Assembly: GCA_900755685.1 (NCBI GenBank)
Contig: CAAEHI010000019.1
Coordinates: 6,616 to 70,615 of the forward strand
Length of the DNA: 64,000 nucleotides
From: an uncultured Collinsella sp.
Lineage (GTDB): Bacteria > Actinomycetota > Coriobacteriia > Coriobacteriales > Coriobacteriaceae
Direction: 5' to 3'
The translations under genes were made by a program, and so were the position numbers. Below, piece by piece: positions 36,106-45,538 of the stretch (position 1 is its first letter; every line of letters begins with the position of its first letter). The notes below the pieces were generated by a model. The model worked only from the letters and a program-made list of their open reading frames with translations. It was not told the origin of the DNA and searched no databases.

Positions 36106-37866
36106 GTGGCCGACCAGGACATCAAGATGCTCATCGAGCGCATTATGGCCGAGGCCCGGACCCATCAGTCCGCCCGCTTCTCAAACGAAATCTACGCAGA
36201 CGAGCCGATTCTCAAAACCGGCCGACAGATGCAGAATTTCCTCCCCGACCAATACCGCAAGATGCGCGAGATATCGCGCTGGCAGGATGACCCCAAGGGC
36301 GGCGCGGGCCGCTGGCTATCGGAGGCCGAGCTTTTCTACCGCCAAGGCTTGCTGATGGCCGACTTTGAGGACGACTGTCCCTACAACGGCACCTTTAAGT
36401 CGTACTTTCCCACCTACAATGCCATGAGCGACCGGCAGTTGCGCGGCTACTTTACCTGGCGTGCCCAAGTGCGCCGCGGAACCGTCGAGGAAACGTCTAC
36501 ATCCTTTGCCTTTCTGTATCTCTATGAGCTGATTTGCGGCATTGGCATAGATGATCCGCTCGAAGGTTTTAACAAGATCAAGGCCTTTTGGGATGTCTAT
36601 CGCGCCTTCGAGCCCGGCATCGACCGGTTTGCGCGCGTGTGGCTGCAGGATTACGCCGTTTTCCACGGACTCGACCCCAAGCTACTTCGCGACTCTAAAA
36701 CCGTCATGTTCGACAACGCCCTCATCGAGCTGCGCCGCGCGGCTCGAGACCTTGCACCTACACCGACGCCGTCGGCCCAAGTCCCCAAGCGTCGCAAAAC
36801 CTCCGAGCCCACGCTCCCCCTTCCGCCCGACGAGGCAGGCGAGGAGCGACTCATGACCGCTATAAACGCCCTCTCCACGTACAACCTGAATAACTCACGG
36901 CTCGACCGTTCCCACCATCGCGACCTGCGCCACGTGGCATGCGCCGTGTATGTCCGTATGGCGCGCTACTATGACACGCACCGAAAGACCGGCATCGTAG
37001 CGAGCTTGTTTGGGGAGGAGACGGCCATGCCCTACACCATGTTTGCCTCGGCCGTGTTCTTTGCGCCCGAGCGCCACGAGGACTGCGAATATCGCCTGGA
37101 CCCCATTCACATCTACCGCTGCCAAAATGGCTTTTGGGAATGCATGCGCATCCACGGCAGCAGACAAAAAAGCAGCAAGCTCGGTGAGATGATGCGCGCC
37201 TGCGACCAACGCCTGCGCCTGGCCCTAGACCCCACCCATCCCCTGAAGGAGGAGAAGGTCCCCAAATATCTGGCCAAGATCATCGATGACGAGATCGTAG
37301 CATGGCTTTCGTGGGACGCCGCGCACCAGCCCGTCAAGATCGATATCGATTTGAGTCAGCTGGGGCACATTCGGAGCGCCGCCGCGCAAACGCGTGAAGC
37401 GCTTTTGATTGATGAGGAGCGCGAGGATGATGTGCTCGCAGAGGTCGATACGGCGGGTTCCGAGCAGCCGAAAGCCGAGCCCGCAGCAGACGCGTTTGTC
37501 GAGCTGGTCGCGGCACCCATTCGGCAGGACGAGGCCGACGAGCCGACCATATCCACCGAACAGTTTGGTGTCGTGGCGCCGCTGCTCGCACCGACGCCAG
37601 CGGTCGTATCGACTGCACCCGCTGGCACCGCAACCGCACTCGATCCCGCCGCAGACGCCTATCTTCGAGCACTACTCGAGCAAAACGCAGCGCAGACGGC
37701 ATCGGCAGTGGAGAGGTCGGGGCAGAGCGAGGACATGCTCGTCGATACCATCAACGAGGCGCTCTTTGACCTGGTGGGTGACACCGTAATTGAATTTGAC
37801 GCAGCGGCACCGCACATTATCGAGGACTACGAAGCAGACGTGAGAGGATACCTAGACCATGAGTGA
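36106..37866 (+). CDS. TerB_N/TerB_C domain protein
   Basis: A 586-residue soluble protein. Residues about 45-190 match the TerB N-terminal domain (LRGYFTWRAQVRRGTVEET, SFAFLYLYELICGIGI, FWDVYRAFEPGIDRF). The C-terminal part matches TerB_C (IDIDLSQLGHIRSAAAQTRE near 411; DTINEALFDLVGDTVIEFD with IEDYEADVRGYL at about 548-584). The central TerB metal-binding bundle typical of longer relatives is not obvious. The GTG start sits behind AGGAGAGGAG. It overlaps the ATPase gene by 8 bp. TerB-type domains act in stress and phage-related systems; here the partners suggest DNA processing. Confidence 0.88.
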   Translation: MADQDIKMLIERIMAEARTHQSARFSNEIYADEPILKTGRQMQNFLPDQYRKMREISRWQDDPKGGAGRWLSEAELFYRQGLLMADFEDDCPYNGTFKSYFPTYNAMSDRQLRGYFTWRAQVRRGTVEETSTSFAFLYLYELICGIGIDDPLEGFNKIKAFWDVYRAFEPGIDRFARVWLQDYAVFHGLDPKLLRDSKTVMFDNALIELRRAARDLAPTPTPSAQVPKRRKTSEPTLPLPPDEAGEERLMTAINALSTYNLNNSRLDRSHHRDLRHVACAVYVRMARYYDTHRKTGIVASLFGEETAMPYTMFASAVFFAPERHEDCEYRLDPIHIYRCQNGFWECMRIHGSRQKSSKLGEMMRACDQRLRLALDPTHPLKEEKVPKYLAKIIDDEIVAWLSWDAAHQPVKIDIDLSQLGHIRSAAAQTREALLIDEEREDDVLAEVDTAGSEQPKAEPAADAFVELVAAPIRQDEADEPTISTEQFGVVAPLLAPTPAVVSTAPAGTATALDPAADAYLRALLEQNAAQTASAVERSGQSEDMLVDTINEALFDLVGDTVIEFDAAAPHIIEDYEADVRGYLDHE

Positions 37867-39163
37867 TACCGCATCCGCAGCACCCCGTGTGCCCAAGCGC
37901 GTCGCCGCCGTCATTCTCAACTCGCTCAAGGGCGGCGTGGTCCCGCGCATCGGCCTTCCCTACATCACCGTAGGGCGCGAGGTCGAGATCCGCGCCCTGC
38001 TCACCGACCTGAGTCTCATCGCCGACGGCGGCGCAAGCTTCCGCTTTCTGGTCGGTCGCTACGGAGCCGGCAAGAGCTTTTTGCTCCAGACCATCCGCAC
38101 GCACGCCATGGGTGAGGGATTCGTCGTCGCCGATGCCGACCTATCCCCCGAGCGCCGCCTGCAGGGCGGCCAGGGACAGGGCCTTGCTACCTACCGTGAG
38201 CTCATCCGCAACATATCGACTAAAACGCGCCCCGAGGGCGGTGCGCTCAACCTTATCCTGGATCGCTGGGTCGCCTCGTGTGCCGATGCCGATGAATCTG
38301 CCGTCAATGCCCAACTGGCCCCGCTCGAGGAAATGGTCCACGGCTTCGACTTCTCCCGTATGCTCCGCCGCTACCGCGCGGCCGTATCCGAGGGCGACGA
38401 AGAAGCTATGAGCCGCGTGACCAAATGGATTCGCGGCGAGTACCGCACCAAGAGTGAGGCACGCGCCGAGCTGGGCTCCTCGACCATCATCAGCGATGAC
38501 GACTGGTACGACTACGTTAAGCTCATTGCGCGCTTTTTGGTCTGCAGCGGCTACAAGGGCATGCTGGTGCTCATCGACGAGCTCGTGAATCTGTATAAGA
38601 TTCCCAACGCCATCACGCGCCAATACAACTACGAGAAGATCCTAACCATGTACAACGACACGCTCCAGGGCAAGGCGCAGTACCTGGGCATGATCATGGG
38701 CGGCACGCCAACCTCCATCGAAGACCGGCGCCGCGGTGTGTTCTCCTACGAGGCCCTGCGCAGCCGACTCGCTCAGGGCCGCTTTGCGCGCGAGGACCTT
38801 AAGGACATGCTCGCGCCCATCATCCGTCTGCAGCCACTCACCTACGAGGAGCTGCTGGTGCTCATCGAAAAACTCATGCAGATCCATGCCGGCTACTTTG
38901 GCTGGACGCCCACGCTTACCGAGAACGACTTGGTGGACTTCCTCAAGATTGAGTTTGGCCGCGTGGGAGCCGACACGCATCTGACGCCGCGTGAGGTCAT
39001 TCGTGACTTTATCGAGCTGCTCGACATCCTATGCCAAAACCCCGACGCCAACGTTGCCGAGCTACTGCAAAGCGTCGGCGGCGACGCGCTGGCGCCGGCA
39101 GCCGCAACAGGCGACACCGGCGCTGCAGACGGTGACCGCAACTTCGCCGAATTCACCATCTAA
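37859..39163 (+). CDS. DUF2791 P-loop ATPase (BrxD-like)
   Basis: A 434-residue ATPase with Walker A GRYGAGKSF at 66-74, Walker B MLVLIDELVNL at 235-245, YITVGREVEIRALL before the P-loop, and DDDWYDYVKLIARFLVCSGY. This pattern fits the DUF2791 group that includes BrxD of BREX systems. The C-terminal helical part (residues 320-400) could bind DNA or protein. It is translationally coupled to the TerB gene and followed by a helicase, the same ATPase-helicase pairing as BrxD-BrxHI. ATP hydrolysis probably drives assembly or loading on DNA; that is inference. Confidence 0.87.
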   Translation: MSDTASAAPRVPKRVAAVILNSLKGGVVPRIGLPYITVGREVEIRALLTDLSLIADGGASFRFLVGRYGAGKSFLLQTIRTHAMGEGFVVADADLSPERRLQGGQGQGLATYRELIRNISTKTRPEGGALNLILDRWVASCADADESAVNAQLAPLEEMVHGFDFSRMLRRYRAAVSEGDEEAMSRVTKWIRGEYRTKSEARAELGSSTIISDDDWYDYVKLIARFLVCSGYKGMLVLIDELVNLYKIPNAITRQYNYEKILTMYNDTLQGKAQYLGMIMGGTPTSIEDRRRGVFSYEALRSRLAQGRFAREDLKDMLAPIIRLQPLTYEELLVLIEKLMQIHAGYFGWTPTLTENDLVDFLKIEFGRVGADTHLTPREVIRDFIELLDILCQNPDANVAELLQSVGGDALAPAAATGDTGAADGDRNFAEFTI

Positions 39164-39202
39164 CCTGCCAAAACGGGACAGGTTTATTTTGGCAGGTTTT
39201 AT
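39164..39202 (+). terminator. Hairpin with T tract inside the TerB operon
   Basis: CCTGCCAAAA/TTTTGGCAGG (10 bp, 13-base loop) is followed by TTTTAT. It starts at the base after the ATPase stop and lies 78 bp before the helicase start. It could terminate, attenuate or be a mobile palindrome. Confidence 0.7.
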
Positions 39203-39279
39203 CTGGGCAAACGTTGAAGCAGCAATGCAGCAAGCCGTTGCCAGCCGCGTTGAGAGATTCGTTTTTGAGAGGAGGCCCC

Positions 39280-41724
39280 GTGAACGCCTTTGACCGCTAC
39301 GCCCCGTTTATCCAAGACTTCATCTACTCCCACGATTGGGAGAGTCTACGCTCCATCCAGGTTGCAGCAGCTGATGCCATCTTTAACACTCAGGACAATG
39401 TGCTCCTGACGGCATCCACGGCTTCCGGCAAAACCGAGGCAGCCTTCTTTCCCATCCTGACCGAGTTTTGGGAGAACCCGCCCGCGAGCGTTGGCGCCCT
39501 CTACATCGGCCCCCTCAAGGCACTCATCAATGATCAGTTCGTCCGCCTCAACGACCTGTGCGAAGAGGCCGATATCCCCGTCTGGCACTGGCATGGCGAT
39601 GTTTCGCAGTCGCACAAGGCTAAGCTCATCAAAAAACCGAGCGGTATCTTGCAGATTACGCCCGAGTCGCTCGAGGCGCTCCTGATCCATAAGCACATGG
39701 CAATCCCTCGTATGTTCTGCGACCTGCGCTATGTGGTTATCGACGAGGTTCATTCGCTCATGCGCGGCGACCGCGGCGGTCAGACGCTCTGCCTTATCGA
39801 GCGCCTCTCGCGCATGGCGGGCGTGCAGCCCCGCCGCATCGGCCTTTCTGCCACCATCGGCGACCCCGAGCGCACGGGCGCCTTTCTCTCACAGGGAACA
39901 GGACGCGATTGCATCATCCCCCGCTTTGAGGAACCGCGCCGCGTGTGGCGCATCTCCATGGAGCACTTCTACAACTCGGGTCCCCAGGCACAGCAGCGGG
40001 GATTCGAGAGCACGGGTCCACAAGAAGCCGAGATGCTTGCTTGCGAGCGTATTGAGCCGGCGGCGCCCGCGGCGCTGCCGGCTGGCGCCCAAGACGTGCG
40101 CCACAGCGGACAGCTTACACAGGAGGAACGCCGTCAACGTCGTGAGCGGGCACGGGGCAAGGCCGCTCCCAAAGACCGTCGCACTTCTTCGGCCCCCGAG
40201 GGCGAAGTCGATATCCCCCGGGCCGATGAGCAGGCGCTCCTCAACCCCACCGACACCGCGCCCGAAAACGCCGATCCCGGCATGGGCTATATCTTTGAAC
40301 ACACCCGCGGGCGCAAGTGCCTGGTCTTTGCCAACTCGCGCGAGGAGGCAGAGGCCGTGTGCTCCATGCTGCGCAGCTACTGCGAGAGCCGGCACGAGCC
40401 CGACCGTTTTCTCATCCACCATGGCAATCTTTCGGCATCGCTGCGCGAAACGGCCGAGGAACTCATGCGCGATGAGGAGCAGGCACAGACAACCGTCACC
40501 ACCTCCACGCTGGAACTCGGTATCGATATCGGCCGTCTGGAGCGTGCGTTTCAGATCGACGCGCCGTTTACCGTCAGCTCCTTTTTGCAGCGAATGGGCC
40601 GCACGGGGCGCCGCGATCTTCCGCCCGAGATGTGGTTTGTCATGCGCGAGGAGGAACCCGAGCCGCGCACGATGATGCCCGAGACCATTCCGTGGAAGCT
40701 CCTGCAGGGCATCGCGCTCGTACAACTCTATCGCGAGGAAAAGTGGGTCGAGCCGCCCGAGCTCGATCGACTCCCCTACAGCCTGCTCTACCACCAGACT
40801 ATGTCGACGCTTGCCAGCACCGGCGAACTCACGCCGGCAGAGCTTGCCCAGCGCGTGCTCACACTCAGCTATTTCCATCGCATCTCGGCCGATGACTATC
40901 GCGTGTTGCTGCGTCACCTCATTAAGATCGACCATATCCAAGTCACCGAGGGCGGCGGGCTCATCGTGGGTCTCGCGGGCGAGCGCATCATCAACAACTT
41001 TAAGTTCTACGCCGTGTTCCAGGAAAACGAGGAGTTCACCGTTCGCAGCGAATCGGCCGAGCTGGGCACGATTGTCAACCCGCCCCCGCCCGGTGAGCGC
41101 ATTGCCATCGCCGGCCATTGCTGGATTGTCGAGGAAGTGGACTGGAAGCGTCACACCGTCTTTGCCACGCAGGTCAAGGGCCGGGTGCCGGCCTACTTTG
41201 GCGACTGCCCCGGCGACATCAATACACACGTACTCGAGCGTATGCGCAAGGCGCTCAACGAGCACGCGGCGTATCCGTACCTGATGGGTAACGCGCGGGC
41301 CCGTCTGGCGCAGGCTCGCCATACGGCCGAGATTTCGGGCGCGGGAACTAAGCCGCTCATCAACCTGGGTGGCGACACCTGGGTGCTCTTCCCCTGGTTG
41401 GGCAGCTACGCCTTTTTGGCGCTCGAGCGCATGCTCAAGATTAAATGCGCCGCTGAGTTGGGCCTTCGCGGACTCGACCCGTCACGCCCGTACTTTATGC
41501 AGTTTAAGATGAAGGCCGACGAGGAGACGTTCTTTGAAGTGCTCGCCGCCGAAGCCGAGAAAGACTTCGACCCCATCGACCTCGTCTATCCCGGCGAGGT
41601 GCCTTACTTTGATCGGTACGACGAATTCGTTCCAGAAGAGCTCGTGCGCAAAGGCTTTGCCGAAGGCGTGCTCGACATCGAAGACATGAAGCAGCGCGTT
41701 CTCGGCTGGCGCGACCACGCCTAA
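39280..41724 (+). CDS. Lhr/BrxHI-like SF2 DEVH helicase
   Basis: An 814-residue SF2 helicase: motif I TASTASGKTE (44-53), motif II VVIDEVHSLM (DEVH at 155-158), motif III GLSATIGD, TSTLELGIDIG, and motif VI QRMGRTGR. A long charged insert (about 260-330) separates the RecA lobes, and a C-terminal region resembles the Lhr/BrxHI winged-helix and beta domains. The start is GTG at 39280 behind GAGAGGAGG; the in-frame ATG at 39214 lies in the hairpin region and has no site. It is the third member of the TerB/DUF2791 set. Confidence 0.88.
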   Translation: MNAFDRYAPFIQDFIYSHDWESLRSIQVAAADAIFNTQDNVLLTASTASGKTEAAFFPILTEFWENPPASVGALYIGPLKALINDQFVRLNDLCEEADIPVWHWHGDVSQSHKAKLIKKPSGILQITPESLEALLIHKHMAIPRMFCDLRYVVIDEVHSLMRGDRGGQTLCLIERLSRMAGVQPRRIGLSATIGDPERTGAFLSQGTGRDCIIPRFEEPRRVWRISMEHFYNSGPQAQQRGFESTGPQEAEMLACERIEPAAPAALPAGAQDVRHSGQLTQEERRQRRERARGKAAPKDRRTSSAPEGEVDIPRADEQALLNPTDTAPENADPGMGYIFEHTRGRKCLVFANSREEAEAVCSMLRSYCESRHEPDRFLIHHGNLSASLRETAEELMRDEEQAQTTVTTSTLELGIDIGRLERAFQIDAPFTVSSFLQRMGRTGRRDLPPEMWFVMREEEPEPRTMMPETIPWKLLQGIALVQLYREEKWVEPPELDRLPYSLLYHQTMSTLASTGELTPAELAQRVLTLSYFHRISADDYRVLLRHLIKIDHIQVTEGGGLIVGLAGERIINNFKFYAVFQENEEFTVRSESAELGTIVNPPPPGERIAIAGHCWIVEEVDWKRHTVFATQVKGRVPAYFGDCPGDINTHVLERMRKALNEHAAYPYLMGNARARLAQARHTAEISGAGTKPLINLGGDTWVLFPWLGSYAFLALERMLKIKCAAELGLRGLDPSRPYFMQFKMKADEETFFEVLAAEAEKDFDPIDLVYPGEVPYFDRYDEFVPEELVRKGFAEGVLDIEDMKQRVLGWRDHA

Positions 41725-41750
41725 GACCAGTCTTTTTGGGACGGGGAGAC

Positions 41751-42629
41751 CTATTTGTCGTGAAGAACGGTGCCGAGGAAGTCGGTGTCGAAGGGCACGG
41801 CTTCGGCAAAGGCGTAGTTGCCGTCGCTGGCGATGAGCAGGTAGTTCTCCTCGCCGCCGAACTCTGCATCGCCACATGGGACCACCCAAGCATGGTCGAA
41901 CACCTCAAGCGCCGTGGCGGCACAGTCGCGCAGGAACGTCACATCGCTCCCCTCGTTTGCACTCACGATATTGGCAACGTAGACGCCACCGACATTTAGG
42001 CTGCCCCGCACCAAACGCAATGCCTCAACCGTCGCCAGCTCGCGTACGGGCTCGGCACCGCCAAAGCAATCGCTCACGACCACGTCGTAGCGACGATGGC
42101 CCACGCTCGTCACACCCAAATACGAGCGAGCCTCAGCGGTTATCACCCGCAGGCGATCGCCCGCCGCGCGCTCCAGCTCGTCTAGGTAGAACCAGCGGCG
42201 CGCCAGGCGCGTAATCTCTCCGTCATACTCGATGACGTCCATGCGCAAGCCCTCGTGCGACATCAGCGCGAACTTAGGATAGGCAAACCCGCCGCCACCC
42301 AGCACAAGCATGCGGTTGATGCCGTGACCATAAGCATCGTGCATCGCATCCTCGGACTCAAACACGTCGTCAAACGCACGATAGTACGCAAAGACGGGCT
42401 CCGCCCAACGCTCACCAACGTAGCTTGCGCTTTGGTAGACGCCGCCTTGCACCAACACGCGAATCTCATCGCCGTCCCCATCGTGCACGCGTTTCACACG
42501 CGCCAACCCATTGCGGGTTCGCGCAACCTGCAGACAGGCAGCACGAACAGCGACGGCGGCCGCACCAAGCGCCGCGGCTCCCAGGGCAACGCCGGCAACG
42601 ACGCCAGCAGAAACACTCGGCTTGTTCAT
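41751..42629 (-). CDS. Spermidine synthase-like methyltransferase-fold protein
   Basis: A 292-residue protein with an N-terminal hydrophobic segment (AGVVAGVALGAAALGAAAVAV) and a spermidine-synthase-type Rossmann domain (RMLVLGGGGFAYPKF, MDVIEYDGEITRLAR, YDVVVSDCFGG). Many actinobacterial members of this group are not true aminopropyl transferases; the function is open. The N-terminal helix suggests membrane association. AAGGAG precedes the start, and the elp3 stop is directly upstream, so they are one transcript. Confidence 0.8.
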   Translation of the reverse strand: MNKPSVSAGVVAGVALGAAALGAAAVAVRAACLQVARTRNGLARVKRVHDGDGDEIRVLVQGGVYQSASYVGERWAEPVFAYYRAFDDVFESEDAMHDAYGHGINRMLVLGGGGFAYPKFALMSHEGLRMDVIEYDGEITRLARRWFYLDELERAAGDRLRVITAEARSYLGVTSVGHRRYDVVVSDCFGGAEPVRELATVEALRLVRGSLNVGGVYVANIVSANEGSDVTFLRDCAATALEVFDHAWVVPCGDAEFGGEENYLLIASDGNYAFAEAVPFDTDFLGTVLHDK

Positions 42630-44537
42630 CTAGAGCTCCTTTTGCAGATAGAGTCCATGATCGTAAAAACCCAAATGGCGATAGTACTCGCGCGTACCAA
42701 TCGCGCTGATCACGTTGATGCGCGTATAACCCGCATCCCGGGCAATCTCGCACGCACGCTCTACGAGCAGACGCCCCAACCCATGGTGCTGGGCCGCCTG
42801 GCCTTGATACCCCACGCGCGCCGCCATGCCATACACGTGTACCTCGCGAATCATCGCCTCGTCCGGCATCGTCAGCAACTCGTCCGCATGCGCGGCAACA
42901 AACGAATGGTCGGGCAGCGACAACCGCAAAAAGCCCGCGATCTTGCCCTGCGGCGTCACCCACTGCAAAAAGCACTCGTGCGTCACCGGCGTCTCGTACG
43001 CCACCTCCTCATCAAGAGATAGCTCATCCAAGTCGGCACCCGCCGTGCTGATCTCGCGATAGCGAATCTCGCGCACCGTCGCACCGTCACCCCGAGCGGC
43101 CAAGCGGTTTTCGACGAGCTGACGCAGGTTGGGTTTCTTGTTGCCCACCATGATGTCGTCGGAACTAAAGTCGCGGATCATGCGACTGATGCGGCAGAAC
43201 GCCGGCGTCACCACGATGTCGTCGGCCAGCACATCGAGCAGCTCTTCCTCGGTATAGGGACGCCACTCGCCGCGCTCGTAGCAGCCCACCAGACGCGAGC
43301 CCTCGATGAGCGCACACGGGTAAACCTTGACCTCGTCGGGCATAAAGGCCCCCTCGGTCATAAAGCGCTCGTAGTCGCGCTTGTCCCCCTCGGGCGTGGC
43401 GCCCAGCAAGTTGAGCATAAAATGCGCGTGGATCTTAAAGCCAAACAGACGCGCAAGCGAAAACGCCCGCTCGATCTGAGCCACCGAAATGCGACGCTCG
43501 TTGATATCGAGCAGGTGCTGGTCGAGACTCTGGATACCCATCTGAATCTTGGTGCAGCCCAGGCGGCGGATGAGCGTGAGGGCCTGCGGCGTTACGGCAT
43601 CGGGGCGCGTCTCGATAACGAGCCCCACCACGCGATGCTTCGCCGTCTCGTTGATGCGCTGCTGACGCTCGAGCTCCTCCATCGTTGCCGTCTGCCACTC
43701 AGTGACCTCGCCCCACGGCGTACCGGGACCGTACAGACGACGCACCGCACGGTTATAGCCGCCCACGGCAGCATCCACACGCCCCTGCTCGTCGGCAACG
43801 CCGGCAGCAAGCTCGACCTCGTCTGTCGCAATGCCGGCGGCCCGATAGCGCTCGCGGCGCTCCGCCACCACCGGCGGCAGCGCATCGGCGGGCGCGTCAT
43901 CGAGCAGGCGCTCTGCCTCGGCACGGCTGATGCCCGGGCGCGCCAACATGGGATTTGCCGCCACGCCCGCCACCGCATCATCATTGAGCGCACGGAAGAG
44001 CTCAGACATAAACCATGTCTGATAGCCTTCCGGATAGTCGCTCCAGGTACCGCCAAGCACAATGAGCTCAATCTTGTCGGTCGCATGCCCCATCTGCGAA
44101 AGCGCCGTCAAACGGGCACTCACCTGCAGATACGGGTCAAAGCAATTTTGCTCCGCACGGGCGCACGCCGGCTCGGCATGCAGATAGCTTTTAGGCATGC
44201 GCAGATCGTTGGGGCAAAACAGGCAATCGCCCGAGCACGGCCAGGGCTTGGTGATAACGGTAATGGTCGCCACGCCCGAAGCCGTGCGACGAGGCTTCAT
44301 GCGCAGGACCTGCAGCAGTTGACGTTCCAGATCGGAATCGACATTCCACGCAGCCCACCGAGCCGGCTCCTCGCGTTTAACCCGCTGGCAGAATGGCAGC
44401 AGGCGGCGCTTGGCCAGGTCACGTTTGTCGGCGCCCTCACGGCGCGCCTCGGCATGTATCAGTTTGACGAGCGCCTTGTCGTCCACGGTCTCGCCGCGAC
44501 GCAGGGCCTCGAGTATGTTCAAGATAATCTGTTCCAT
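42630..44537 (-). CDS. Bacterial Elp3-family radical SAM/GNAT protein
   Basis: A 635-residue homologue of Elp3. The radical SAM cluster is CSGDCLFC (CX3CX2C, near residue 100) in the Elp3 context TVITKPWPCSGDCLFCPND. A GNAT acetyltransferase domain fills the last 140 residues (HGLGRLLVERACEIARDAGY). Elp3 adds a carboxymethyl group to wobble uridine of tRNA using acetyl-CoA and SAM. The domain order and length match archaeal/bacterial stand-alone Elp3. It is followed directly by the spermidine-synthase-like gene. A Trm9-like methyltransferase lies 2 kb away. Confidence 0.92.
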   Translation of the reverse strand: MEQIILNILEALRRGETVDDKALVKLIHAEARREGADKRDLAKRRLLPFCQRVKREEPARWAAWNVDSDLERQLLQVLRMKPRRTASGVATITVITKPWPCSGDCLFCPNDLRMPKSYLHAEPACARAEQNCFDPYLQVSARLTALSQMGHATDKIELIVLGGTWSDYPEGYQTWFMSELFRALNDDAVAGVAANPMLARPGISRAEAERLLDDAPADALPPVVAERRERYRAAGIATDEVELAAGVADEQGRVDAAVGGYNRAVRRLYGPGTPWGEVTEWQTATMEELERQQRINETAKHRVVGLVIETRPDAVTPQALTLIRRLGCTKIQMGIQSLDQHLLDINERRISVAQIERAFSLARLFGFKIHAHFMLNLLGATPEGDKRDYERFMTEGAFMPDEVKVYPCALIEGSRLVGCYERGEWRPYTEEELLDVLADDIVVTPAFCRISRMIRDFSSDDIMVGNKKPNLRQLVENRLAARGDGATVREIRYREISTAGADLDELSLDEEVAYETPVTHECFLQWVTPQGKIAGFLRLSLPDHSFVAAHADELLTMPDEAMIREVHVYGMAARVGYQGQAAQHHGLGRLLVERACEIARDAGYTRINVISAIGTREYYRHLGFYDHGLYLQKEL

Positions 44538-44557
44538 GTCCCCATTGTAAAGGTAAA

Positions 44558-44587
44558 GGCGCCGGAGCCCGTCACGGCTCCGGCGCC
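44558..44587 (-). terminator. Terminator after the DUF4097 gene
   Basis: A perfect 12-bp stem GGCGCCGGAGCC/GGCTCCGGCGCC with a 6-base loop, followed on the minus strand by TTTACCTTT. Confidence 0.75.
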
Positions 44588-44635
44588 TCCATCAAACAGC
44601 GCAGCTATGGTATATAAGTCTTCGATAACCGCCCG

Positions 44636-45538
44636 TCACTCCGAATCAAACGACATGTCGCCCGAACCGACCTCAAAACGATACGTAGCAGACTTATCGC
44701 CGTTATCGAATTCAAGATTCAAAATGGTCTCGCCGTCGTAGTCAAGCGGAAGGAAATCGCTCTCAAAGTCGCCGCTGCCCAAGGTGAGGCTCGCCTTAAA
44801 GCCCGTAGAGTTCGGAACCGTTATCTCCACATCGCCCGAGTCCACGCTTACGTCCATCGACTTCGCGGGGGCCTGGTAGAGCTCGAACGTCACATCGCCC
44901 GAACCGACCTCAGCCCTGAGCGCATCAGTCACGTTGCCCGTAAACTCTACATCTCCCGCACCCAGGAAAAGGTCAAGACCATCACAGATGACACCGGCAA
45001 TTTGCAGATCACCCGAGCCCACGTGCGCGTTGATCCCCTTCAGATGTTCGGCAACACGGCGTGGCAGCTCAACCGTAACCGAGCGGTCAATTGCCTTACC
45101 GTCATCACTTCCAGATTGGGAAACCTTGAGCGTCGAGTCCTCGACAGATGCGATGTTTTGCGTCGCGGCCTTGGAGGCATCCACGCCCTTGGCAACGCGT
45201 CCCCGCTCGATAACGCGAACCTTGTTGTCATCAACAACCTTGACGTCCACCGTAGCCGCGGCGATATCGAAATCGAGGTAGCGAAATTGATCGGCATCAA
45301 AGGTCGCACTCGAAAGCTGCTGAGGCTGAGCGGAATATTTACCGCCATCGTTCATAAAATCGTCGTCGTCAACCACATCGTCCATACTGGACAAGCCGAA
45401 TACAACATCGTCGAGATCCCACGGACCATCAAAATGAATCAATGTCCGCGAAATGCCAAAGACAAGTCCAATGATAAGCACAAACGCTCCGATGCCAATG
45501 CCCAAGCGCCTCTTAGACTCATGCGAGAGCTTCATCAT
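44636..45538 (-). CDS. DUF4097 beta-strand repeat membrane protein
   Basis: A 300-residue protein with an N-terminal cytoplasmic basic patch (SHESKRRLG), one membrane helix at about 12-30, an acidic linker (DDVVDDDDF) and a beta-helix-like domain with repeated VGSGD(V/L) turns (HVGSGDLQI, EVGSGDVTF, TLGSGDFES, EVGSGDMSF). DUF4097 proteins are putative adhesins or envelope-stress partners. The start overlaps the stop of the XRE gene (ATGA), so it is translationally coupled to its regulator. Confidence 0.87.
   Translation of the reverse strand: MMKLSHESKRRLGIGIGAFVLIIGLVFGISRTLIHFDGPWDLDDVVFGLSSMDDVVDDDDFMNDGGKYSAQPQQLSSATFDADQFRYLDFDIAAATVDVKVVDDNKVRVIERGRVAKGVDASKAATQNIASVEDSTLKVSQSGSDDGKAIDRSVTVELPRRVAEHLKGINAHVGSGDLQIAGVICDGLDLFLGAGDVEFTGNVTDALRAEVGSGDVTFELYQAPAKSMDVSVDSGDVEITVPNSTGFKASLTLGSGDFESDFLPLDYDGETILNLEFDNGDKSATYRFEVGSGDMSFDSE

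Noticed and set aside
36106..41724. Complete BREX system
   Set aside because: BrxC, PglZ, PglX and BrxL/A/B are absent. Only BrxD-like and BrxHI-like parts are seen.
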